From NCBI GenBank assembly GCA_041498295.1, contig JBGQIB010000013.1:1-49337 (forward strand): 49,337 nucleotides of DNA, read 5' to 3'. Both the position numbers and the translations under genes were made by a program. Each line of letters starts with the position of its first letter. The stretch's first letter is position 1. Below the pieces are notes generated by a model. It did no database searches. It was not told the DNA's origin and saw only the letters and a list, made by a program, of their open reading frames with translations. This DNA comes from VGRW01 sp041498295 (GTDB taxonomy: Bacteria > Myxococcota_A > UBA9160 > SZUA-336). Positions 42,672 through 49,337 of this stretch are shown here, in pieces.

Positions 42672-43269
42672 ATGGAATCACGCCGCACAGGAGCGCGAGC
42701 AGTAGGCAAGTGAGTTTCTGATCGGACGTCACGCTCCACGAGGTCTTCACCGCCTCGACCGGTGCGAGTCCTTGATCGACGACGTAGTACGCTACGAACG
42801 CGAGGCGCGGGATGACCCCCAGCCCCCACACGAGGTTCAAGATCACGCCGGCGAACGTGAGGAGCCCGGAGCCCGAGGCGCGCCCGAGGATCGCGAGCCC
42901 CTGCCCCGTGAAGTAGATCAGCAGGACCAGCATCATGAGCACGAGCATCACGCCGAGCACGCGCGCGTAGTCGGAGAAGCCGGCGAACAGGTCGCTGATT
43001 TCGGCGCTCCCGTCGATCGCGTTCAGCACGAAGCGAGTCACGCCCCAGAACAGCACGGGCAGGATGAGAAAGGTGCCCAGGACCGTGAGCACCGAGAGCG
43101 CGCTGAGAACGACGAGCAGGAGCCACGCGCCCAAGAGCAGCCCGAAGTGCGCCCAGGTCGCCGTCCAGGCCTCGCGGAAGGCCTCGCCCAGGTCGATGCG
43201 GCCGGTGCCGCGCTCGCGCGCCGGGTCACCCAACGCGGCGCTCGGAGGCGCGTAGCGATCGTCGGACAT
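42574..43269 (-). CDS. Polytopic membrane protein of unknown function (DUF975-like)
   Basis: 231 residues. A short hydrophilic N-terminus (residues 1-40) is followed by about five hydrophobic helices, including LLLGAWLLLVVLSALSVLTV, MLVLMMLVLLIYF and ALLCGVIPFIGLLCLVVGV. DGSAEISDLFAGFSDYARV between helices and YVVDQGLAPVEAVKTSWSV are typical of DUF975/DUF4013-like proteins. No enzyme residues are evident. It starts ten bases after the SDR stop and is probably co-transcribed with that gene. Confidence 0.8.
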   Translation of the reverse strand: MSDDRYAPPSAALGDPARERGTGRIDLGEAFREAWTATWAHFGLLLGAWLLLVVLSALSVLTVLGTFLILPVLFWGVTRFVLNAIDGSAEISDLFAGFSDYARVLGVMLVLMMLVLLIYFTGQGLAILGRASGSGLLTFAGVILNLVWGLGVIPRLAFVAYYVVDQGLAPVEAVKTSWSVTSDQKLTCLLLALLCGVIPFIGLLCLVVGVIPATMLVYLLQAAAYRQLARR

Positions 43270-43279
43270 CTCGCCCTCT

Positions 43280-44107
43280 CTACTTGCTGCGGCCCAGCTG
43301 TGAGTCGAACAGGGCCTGGTTGCGTCCGTAGCTCTGCTGACCGCCGGCGACGTTGAGCACTTCGCCCGTCACGTAGCTCGCGGCGGGCGAAGACATGAAT
43401 GTGACCGCGTGCGCGATCTCCTCGCGCGTGCCGAAGCGCGCGGCCGGAATGCCCTCGAAGACCTCGGCGATGTTCGGGTCGTACGCGTCGCGGAAGCCCG
43501 CTGTCTCGACCGGGCCCGGGGCGACACAGTTGATTCTCACCTTCGGACCCCACTCGTAGGCGAGCGTGCGCGTCAGCTCGAGCACGCCCGCGCGCGCGGC
43601 CGCGGTGTGCGCGAGCCCGGGAAAGCCGCGGCCCACGACCGCGATGATGTTCGTGATCACCCCTCCCCCGCCCTCGAGCATGTCCAGACCGAAGACCTGG
43701 ACCATGTTCCAAGTGCCGGTGAGGTTCGTATCGACCACGGCATTCCAGCCCTTCGGCTTGAAGTCGCGCGCGGGCTGCGCGAACTGGCCGCCCGCGTTGT
43801 TGACCAGAACGTCGATGCGCGGAAAGGCGTCGCGCGCGCGAGCTTCGAGCGCTTCCACGGTGGCGCGGTCGCGGATGTTGACGAACGCGGTCTCGACCCG
43901 GCGCCCGGTCGACGCGTGGATCTCCTTTGCGGCGACCTCGAGGCGTTCGAGCTGGCGTGCGGCGAGCAAGAGATCCGCGCCCGCGCGCGCCAGGCACTCG
44001 GCGATCGCGCGGCCGAGGCCCGTGCCGCCTCCGGTGACGAGCGCGGTCTGTCCCGCGAACAGATCGGGTGCGAACGGAAACACGGCCGGCTGCGCGGAGT
44101 CCGCCAT
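43280..44107 (-). CDS. SDR-family oxidoreductase of enoyl-CoA-reductase (PECR/DECR) type
   Basis: 275 residues. The cofactor motif TGGGTGLG and NNAGG are intact. At the usual YxxxK site the sequence is HTAAARAG, so the classical Tyr and Lys are absent. This pattern (H-x-(G/A)AARAG) is what I recall from peroxisomal trans-2-enoyl-CoA reductase and 2,4-dienoyl-CoA reductase relatives. The C-terminal VTGEVLNVAGGQ is normal. Reduction of an enoyl-CoA fits better than a general alcohol dehydrogenase. It is divergent from the zinc-ribbon gene. Confidence 0.85.
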   Translation of the reverse strand: MADSAQPAVFPFAPDLFAGQTALVTGGGTGLGRAIAECLARAGADLLLAARQLERLEVAAKEIHASTGRRVETAFVNIRDRATVEALEARARDAFPRIDVLVNNAGGQFAQPARDFKPKGWNAVVDTNLTGTWNMVQVFGLDMLEGGGGVITNIIAVVGRGFPGLAHTAAARAGVLELTRTLAYEWGPKVRINCVAPGPVETAGFRDAYDPNIAEVFEGIPAARFGTREEIAHAVTFMSSPAASYVTGEVLNVAGGQQSYGRNQALFDSQLGRSK

Positions 44108-44168
44108 TCCCCGTCGAGTCTAGTCGAATCGGTTGACCCAAGAGCGCGCGCATGGGAGCTTTCTCGCC

Positions 44169-44876
44169 ATGGAAGCGCCGAAGCCGAGCCTGCACGCCCT
44201 CGCGGAGCGCGAGGGCGTGATCCTCGAGCTGGAGCGTGCGCGGGCAGCCATCCCGCAGGCAATTGCCAAGGCCGAGGCGCGCGGCGCCGCGGCGAGTGAC
44301 GCGGCCGCGCAGCTGCGCGCGGAGCTCGACGCGGTCGAGAAACAACGGCGCACGCGCGAGGCGGAGGCGCAAGACATCGCGGCCAAGCGCGACAAGCTTC
44401 ACGGTCAGTCGGCCGTCGTGAAGACGAACAAGGAGTACGCGACGCTGCTCCACGAGATCGACGCGCACGCGAAGCGCATCGCCGAGATCGAGGACGAGAT
44501 CCTCTCCGCGATGGAGAGCGCGGAGCGTCTCGGCGAGGAAGTCCGCCGCGTCGAGGCGAACGCGCGCAACGTCGCCCAAGAGGTCGAGAAGGAGACCGAC
44601 GAGTTGCGCGCGCGCCTCGTCGAAGTCGAGCGCCGACTCGCCGCTGCGATCGACGACCGCCTGCAAATTCTCAACGTGCTCGGTATCTCGACGCAGAAGC
44701 TCTACGAGCGCGCGGTGAAGGCGCGCGGCAGTGGCATCGCGCGCATCGAGCGGGCGAACTGCTCCGGCTGTCACCGCTCGGTACCGCCGGAGGTGATCAA
44801 TCGCGTGACGGCAGGCGAAGTGCACATCTGCGTGAGCTGTCAGCGCATCTTCGTGCTCGGGGAGGCGCGCCCCTAG
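44169..44876 (+). CDS. Coiled-coil protein with C4 zinc ribbon (CdsZ/zf-RING_7 family)
   Basis: 235 residues. Residues 8-165 form a long two-stranded coiled coil with KTNKEYATLLHEID, the family hallmark. The end is a zinc ribbon with CSGCHRSVPP and HICVSCQRIF, providing four Cys ligands. Members are thought to be nucleic-acid-binding or chaperone-like; their cellular job is not well settled. ATG 44169 was chosen over an upstream TTG because it matches the usual family start. Confidence 0.9.
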   Translation: MEAPKPSLHALAEREGVILELERARAAIPQAIAKAEARGAAASDAAAQLRAELDAVEKQRRTREAEAQDIAAKRDKLHGQSAVVKTNKEYATLLHEIDAHAKRIAEIEDEILSAMESAERLGEEVRRVEANARNVAQEVEKETDELRARLVEVERRLAAAIDDRLQILNVLGISTQKLYERAVKARGSGIARIERANCSGCHRSVPPEVINRVTAGEVHICVSCQRIFVLGEARP

Positions 44877-44991
44877 CGGCGACTTGCCGGGCTTTCGGGT
44901 CCGGCGTTTCGGCGTAGGTTTTTCCCTGATTTTCCGATGATTTAGCGGCGTCGCTCGACGGTGAGCTACGCAGCAATCGAAACCGGCGGTT

Positions 44992-45000
44992 TGCTAGAAT
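44992..45000 (+). promoter_or_regulatory. Extended -10 promoter element before the TPR-zincin gene
   Basis: TGC immediately followed by TAGAAT forms an extended -10 site. No convincing -35 hexamer is seen 16-18 bases upstream. The start codon is 24 bases further on and has AGGGG before it. The rest of the gap 44877-45024 holds no gene. Confidence 0.45.
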
Positions 45001-45024
45001 CGCGCCCGGTCCAAGGGGCACGAC

Positions 45025-46062
45025 ATGCTCGATCGAGATCGCTATTGGGATTGCCTGGACCAGGCGATGGAAGCGTCCTCCAACGGGCAAACGGACGAAG
45101 CTCTCGCTTGGCTGGACGAAGCCTTGCGCGCGAACCCGACTGGCGCCGAGGCGCACAACAGCCGCGGCGAGATTCTGTGGGACAACAGCCGCGCCGAGGA
45201 GGCGCTCGACGAGTTCGAGCGCGCGATCGAGGCCGACGGTGAGTACCAGCCCGCGCACCTGAACCGCATCGAGATCTTGATCGAGGAGTTCCAGGAGCAC
45301 GAGGACGCGCTCGACCTCGCCGACGAGCTGCTGCAGGACTCGCTCGAGAAGCCGATCGAGGCCGAGGTCTATTACCTGAAGGCCAAGGCGCTCTTCTACC
45401 TCGACGATCTCGAGGGCGCGCTCTTCCTGTTGCGCCGCGCGATCAAGCTCCAGGGCGAAGTCGGCATCTACCGCGGTTTCGAGGGCCAAGTGCTCTTCGA
45501 GCTGGGCAACTTCGAAGAGGCACGTCGCTCGCTCGAGCGCGGCCTCGCGCTGGAGCCCGAGTGCGCGCACAGCACCTATCACATGGCGCTCGTCATGGAG
45601 CACACCGGCGCTCTCGAAGAGGCCGAGCGCACGTTCGCGAAGGCTGCGCGCTTGGCACCCGAGATGTATCCGCTGCCCACGCGCATCGACGACGCGGAGT
45701 TCGAAGCCGCTGCGAGTCAGGCGCTCTCCAGCCTGCCCGAGCCGATCCGGCGCTACACCGAGAATTGCCCGGTGATCGTCGAGGACCTGCCGAGCGAGGA
45801 GATGGTGCGACAGGAATTCGTGTCGCCGCAGGTGCTGGGTCTGTTCTCGGGCGTGCCCGCGACCGAAGCCGGCGCGAGCCCGACGCTGGGCACGATGCAG
45901 CGCAGCGACACCGACCGGATTCTGCTGTTCAAGCGCAACCTCGAGAAGATCGCGATGACGCGCGACGAGCTCGTCGAGCAGATCCAGATCACGGTGAAGC
46001 ACGAGATCGGCCACTTCCTCGGCATGGATGAGGAAGAAGTCGAACGCCTCGGCCTTGGCTGA
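45025..46062 (+). CDS. TPR protein fused to a C-terminal zincin-like metallopeptidase domain
   Basis: 345 residues, no signal peptide. TPR helices run from residue 1 to about 225 (ALAWLDEALRANPTGAEAHN, ALDEFERAIEADGEYQPAHL, SLERGLALEPE). The last 110 residues resemble Zincin_1 proteins: RILLFKRNLE, MTRDELVEQIQITVKHEIGH with the zinc motif at H326, E327 and H330, then FLGMDEEEVERLGLG. Stand-alone Zincin_1 proteins are short and usually anonymous. The fusion suggests a metallopeptidase targeted by TPR-bound partners. The 3' end overlaps glcD by 35 bases. Confidence 0.87.
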   Translation: MLDRDRYWDCLDQAMEASSNGQTDEALAWLDEALRANPTGAEAHNSRGEILWDNSRAEEALDEFERAIEADGEYQPAHLNRIEILIEEFQEHEDALDLADELLQDSLEKPIEAEVYYLKAKALFYLDDLEGALFLLRRAIKLQGEVGIYRGFEGQVLFELGNFEEARRSLERGLALEPECAHSTYHMALVMEHTGALEEAERTFAKAARLAPEMYPLPTRIDDAEFEAAASQALSSLPEPIRRYTENCPVIVEDLPSEEMVRQEFVSPQVLGLFSGVPATEAGASPTLGTMQRSDTDRILLFKRNLEKIAMTRDELVEQIQITVKHEIGHFLGMDEEEVERLGLG

Positions 46063-47503
46063 GCGCGCGGTCGGCGCGCTCGCCGATCGTCTGCGCGGCA
46101 TTCGCGACGTCGTCGAAGTGCTCGACCGCCCGGCCGAGATGTTCGCGTACGAATCGGACGGCCTGACACTCGAGCGCGGCGCGCCGCTGTGTGTCGCGTT
46201 CCCGACGACGACGGAAGCGCTCTCCGCCGTCGTGCGCGCGTGCCACGACGCGGGCGTTCCCTTCGTGCCTCGCGGCGCGGGGACCGGGCTCTCGGGCGGC
46301 GCGACGCCGGTCACGGGCGGCGTACTGATCGAGTGCTCGCGCATGAACCGGATCCTCGAGATCGACGCGACGAACCGCACCGCGACCGTGCAGCCCGGTC
46401 TGGTCAACGAGCATCTCAGCGAGGCGGTGCGCCCGCTCGGCCTCTACTACGCCCCTGATCCCTCGAGTCAGTCGGCGTGCACGATCGGCGGGAACGTCGC
46501 CGAGAACAGCGGTGGCCCCCACACACTGAAGTACGGCACCACGAGCCCGCACGTGCTCGCGCTCGAGGTCGTGCTTCCCAACGGCGAGGTCGTGCAGCTC
46601 GGCCGCCGCGACGGTCACGCACACGGCTTCGATCTGCGCGGTGTCTTCGTCGGCTCGGAGGGGACGCTCGGCATTACCAGCGCGGTGACCGTGCGACTCG
46701 TGCCGCAAGCCGAATCGGTGCGCACCTTGCTCGCGAGTTTCTCGACGCTGGTCGCCGCCTGCGAGGCAGTGTCGGCGATCATCGCGCGCGGCATCGTGCC
46801 CGCGGCGCTCGAGATGATGGACGACCGCACGATCGCGGCGGTCGAGGCGTCGGTGTACGCGGCCGGGTATCCCGCCGACGCGCGCGCGGTGCTGCTCGTC
46901 GAGGTCGATGGCGCGTACGCCGCGGTCGAGCACGAGCGCGCGGAGATCGAGTCACTCTGCCGCGCGCGCGGCGCGCTCGAGGTGCGCGTCGCGCGCGACG
47001 ACGCGGAGCGACTCGCGCTCTGGCGCGGGCGCAAGGGCGCGTTCGGTGCCATGGGCCGGCTCGCGCCCGATCTGTACGTGCACGACGCGGTCGTGCCGCG
47101 CACGAAGCTCCCCGAGGTCGTGGACGCGATCAACCGCGCGGCGCTGGCGCGCGGCATCGTGATCGCGAACATCCTGCACGCGGGCGACGGCAACTTGCAC
47201 CCGAACATCAGCTTCGATCGGCGCGACCCGGAGCAGCTGCGCGCGATCAAGGAAGTTGGGGCCGAGATTCTGCGCATCTGCGTCGCGGCCGGCGGCGCGC
47301 TCTCGGGCGAGCACGGCATCGGGCTCGAGAAGCGTGACCACATGTGCCTGCTGTTCTCGGAAGCGGACCTCGAGGCGATGCGCTGGGTGCACGACGTCTT
47401 CGATCCCCAGGACCGCTGCAACCCGGGCAAGCAGATCCCGTCGCCGCGAGCCTGCACGGAGAGCAATCCCCGACACCGCGGATACGCCCAGGTAAGCTTC
47501 TAG
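46028..47503 (+). CDS. glcD: Glycolate oxidase subunit GlcD (FAD-linked)
   Basis: 491 residues. The FAD-binding PCMH segment has FVPRGAGTGLSGGATP, SACTIGGNVAENSGGPHTLK and VGSEGTLGIT. The C-terminal FAD-oxidase domain shows HAGDGNLHPN and SGEHGIGLEK. It oxidises glycolate (or D-lactate) to the keto acid with electrons passed to GlcEF. The start codon lies inside the upstream TPR-zincin gene. Followed by glcE three bases on and then glcF, so the three-subunit enzyme is encoded in order. Confidence 0.95.
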   Translation: MRKKSNASALAERAVGALADRLRGIRDVVEVLDRPAEMFAYESDGLTLERGAPLCVAFPTTTEALSAVVRACHDAGVPFVPRGAGTGLSGGATPVTGGVLIECSRMNRILEIDATNRTATVQPGLVNEHLSEAVRPLGLYYAPDPSSQSACTIGGNVAENSGGPHTLKYGTTSPHVLALEVVLPNGEVVQLGRRDGHAHGFDLRGVFVGSEGTLGITSAVTVRLVPQAESVRTLLASFSTLVAACEAVSAIIARGIVPAALEMMDDRTIAAVEASVYAAGYPADARAVLLVEVDGAYAAVEHERAEIESLCRARGALEVRVARDDAERLALWRGRKGAFGAMGRLAPDLYVHDAVVPRTKLPEVVDAINRAALARGIVIANILHAGDGNLHPNISFDRRDPEQLRAIKEVGAEILRICVAAGGALSGEHGIGLEKRDHMCLLFSEADLEAMRWVHDVFDPQDRCNPGKQIPSPRACTESNPRHRGYAQVSF

Positions 47504-47506
47504 TCG

Positions 47507-48703
47507 ATGGGCGACCGATTCGAGGCGATCGTCGGCGCGGAGCACGTCTCGCGGCCGGAAGCGCAGACACTTTGCGGCGCGCGCGTCGAGGCGATCGTGC
47601 GACCCGCGAGCGGGGCCGAGGTCGCGGCGTGCCTGCGCGCGGCGAGTGAGTCGAGGCTCGCGCTCGTCCCGGTCGGCGGCGGCTCGAAGCTCGGCTTCGG
47701 AAATCCGCTCGACACGAGGGCGTGTATTCGGCTCGAGCTCGGCCGGCTCCGCGAGCACGCTCGGCTCGACCCGGACGAAGGGGTCGCCGAGCTGGACGCG
47801 GGGGTGTCGCTCGAGGCGCTCGCGCGCAGCGCGGCGGCGCTCGGCAAGACGACCCTGCTCGATCCGCTGCACGCCGGCGCCACCGTCGGCGGCGCGATCG
47901 CCGTCGACCCGGTGAGTCCAGAGGCTTCGCTGGACGCGCGCCTGCGCAACGAGCTGCTCGGGCTCGAGGTGGCGCTCGCCAACGGCGAGCTGACTCACTC
48001 GGGCGGGCGCGTGGTGAAGAACGTGACCGGCTTCGACTTGGTGCGCTTGTACTGCGGCTCGTTCGGCGCGCTCGGCGTGATCACGCGCGCGATCGTGCGC
48101 CTGCGCGCGGCGCCCGAGACGGTCGCGCTGACCCGCGCGAGCTTCGCGTCGCGCGACGCGGCGTTCGAGGCGTTCGCGCAAGCGCTGCTCGCGGGTCCGA
48201 CGGCGAGCGCCGCCCTGGTCGCGGCTGGCGGCGGCGCGGAGCTTCTGTTCCGATTCGCGGGAAGCGCGGCGGAAGTCGACGCGCAGCTCGCGCGCGCGCC
48301 GGGTGACCCGGTGCCGCTCGCTGCGTGGTCGCGGCTGCGCACGGAGCTCGCGCGCCCACCCACGCGCGGAACCGCGCGCGTTCGGCTCGGCGCGCGCCCA
48401 AGCGACGTCGCAGTTCTATGCCGCGGGCTCGCCGTCGCGGCGGGCGAGGCAGCGCCGGAGCTCGCGCTGCCTCGCGCCGGGATCGTCTTTGGCCGGGTCG
48501 AGACCCGGGCGCTCGCCGAGGTCGCCGCGTTCGCGGAGCGCGCCGGCGCGACGTTCGCGCTCGAGTGCGCGCCGGGCGCGGAGCCCGCGGGCTGCGACGC
48601 GTTCGGCGCGCCGCCTCCCGCGCTCGCGCTGATGCGCGCCTTGAAGGCGCGCTTCGATCCGGCGCGCGTGCTCTCGCCCGGCCGCTTCGTGGCGGGGATC
48701 TGA
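47507..48703 (+). CDS. glcE: Glycolate oxidase subunit GlcE
   Basis: 398 residues, shorter than GlcD and with the same PCMH fold: LVPVGGGSKLGFGNP, HAGATVGGAIAV, SGGRVVKNVTGFDLVRLYCGS and GALGVITRA. The end ALKARFDPARVLSPGRFV is typical of GlcE. It forms the second flavin-binding subunit. It starts with ATG three bases after glcD and ends two bases before glcF. Confidence 0.94.
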   Translation: MGDRFEAIVGAEHVSRPEAQTLCGARVEAIVRPASGAEVAACLRAASESRLALVPVGGGSKLGFGNPLDTRACIRLELGRLREHARLDPDEGVAELDAGVSLEALARSAAALGKTTLLDPLHAGATVGGAIAVDPVSPEASLDARLRNELLGLEVALANGELTHSGGRVVKNVTGFDLVRLYCGSFGALGVITRAIVRLRAAPETVALTRASFASRDAAFEAFAQALLAGPTASAALVAAGGGAELLFRFAGSAAEVDAQLARAPGDPVPLAAWSRLRTELARPPTRGTARVRLGARPSDVAVLCRGLAVAAGEAAPELALPRAGIVFGRVETRALAEVAAFAERAGATFALECAPGAEPAGCDAFGAPPPALALMRALKARFDPARVLSPGRFVAGI

Positions 48704-48705
48704 GC

Positions 48706-49337
48706 GTGACCGAGACGAGTCACATAGACTACGAGGCGACACTGGATTGTGTACATTGCGGGCTCTGTCTGCCGCACTGCCCCACGTACCAGGAGACCGG
48801 CCGCGAAACGAGCTCGCCGCGCGGCCGGATCTACTTGATGCGGGGCGTCGCGGAGAACCGCATTCCGCTCGATGAGCTCGTCGTCGAGGAAATGAGCTTC
48901 TGCCTGGCGTGTCGCGCGTGTGAGTCCGCGTGCCCGGCCGGCGTTCGCTACGGTCACTTGGTCGAGGGCATGCGCGCGGAGATCGACGCGCGCGGCGCGC
49001 GCGGCCGGGTGGCGCGCGCGCTAGAGCACTTCGCGCTGCGCGGCGTCGTCGCGAAGCCTCGCCGCCTCGCCGCGCTCTTCCGCGGGCTGCGCGCCTATCA
49101 GCGCAGCGGTCTGCAGCGGGCCGTGCGCGCCAGCCATGTGCTGGCGCTCGCGCCCGCGCTCGCGCGCATGGAGCGCATGTTGCCCGAGCTCGGCGATCCG
49201 CACCGCCCGCCGCGGATGGTTCCCGCGCGCGGCCAGCGGCGCGGGCGCGTCGCGTTCTTCGCCGGCTGCGTGATGCCCGAGATCTTCGGCGCCGCGAACG
49301 CGGCGACCGTCGCCGTGCTGGCGCGCAACGGCTTCGA
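48706..49337 (+). CDS. glcF: Glycolate oxidase iron-sulfur subunit GlcF (3' end outside window)
   Basis: 210 codons are visible from GTG 48706. Two ferredoxin-type motifs, CVHCGLCLPHCP and CLACRACESACP, bind [4Fe-4S] clusters that carry electrons from the flavin subunits to the membrane. The next recognisable part, VAFFAGCVMPEIFG, opens the first CCG (cysteine-rich) domain, and the sequence runs off the window. Order and spacing complete the glcDEF operon. Confidence 0.94.
   Translation, partial: MTETSHIDYEATLDCVHCGLCLPHCPTYQETGRETSSPRGRIYLMRGVAENRIPLDELVVEEMSFCLACRACESACPAGVRYGHLVEGMRAEIDARGARGRVARALEHFALRGVVAKPRRLAALFRGLRAYQRSGLQRAVRASHVLALAPALARMERMLPELGDPHRPPRMVPARGQRRGRVAFFAGCVMPEIFGAANAATVAVLARNGF

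Overview
The window looks like a chromosome segment of a very G+C-rich Gram-negative bacterium. Lipoprotein signal peptides, a PEP-CTERM-like sorting tail, a diaminopimelate-epimerase-like gene, glycolate oxidase genes and many TPR proteins are all present. The mix of degradative genes, secreted repeat proteins and TPR lipoproteins would fit an uncultured Myxococcota/Desulfobacterota/Binatota-type lineage. That placement is inference; there is no rRNA here to decide it.

Positions 1-2962 are the end of an integrated element lying against a tRNA-Asn gene (2963-3038). It holds a phage-type tyrosine integrase cut by the window edge, a small gene coupled to it, the broken tail of a second integrase, and a two-helix membrane protein of visibly lower G+C. 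Beyond the tRNA the chromosome resumes with a leftward three-gene unit (adenylyl cyclase, TPR lipoprotein, fibronectin-III lipoprotein) and a divergent HAD phosphatase.

Positions 7760-13625 form a tight five-gene rightward operon: luciferase-type monooxygenase, alpha/beta hydrolase, MmgE/PrpD protein, PrpB-like C-C lyase and acyl-CoA ligase. It reads as a degradative pathway with unknown substrate. A glycine-rich exported protein with a PEP-CTERM-like tail, and the remnant of a related copy, follow. Then come housekeeping and metabolic genes: SDR, 2-hydroxyacid dehydrogenase, BipA/TypA, esterase lipoprotein, two-domain VOC protein and TPR protein. A 1028-residue secreted protein with 17 ELWxxDGT repeats ends this part.

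From 25333 to 31593 there are three sets: a TetR regulator divergent from a DUF2147-redoxin fusion, a DUF1326/DUF2182 pair, and an FMN split-barrel protein divergent from a MocR regulator. Two intergenic regions here carry clear dyad symmetry. From 31604 to 39389 lie a DapF-like gene lacking both catalytic cysteines, a topB-aguB-aguA operon (agmatine to putrescine), and small redox and RNA-binding genes. The right end holds a large transglutaminase-like lipoprotein, a polytopic membrane protein, an SDR, a coiled-coil zinc-ribbon protein, a TPR-zincin fusion and glcDEF, with glcF cut by the window end.

Across these features, the palindromic heptamer AGTSACT is scattered far more often than base composition predicts. 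Several convergent gene pairs overlap at their 3' ends. A short GC-rich sequence occurs three times near gene boundaries.
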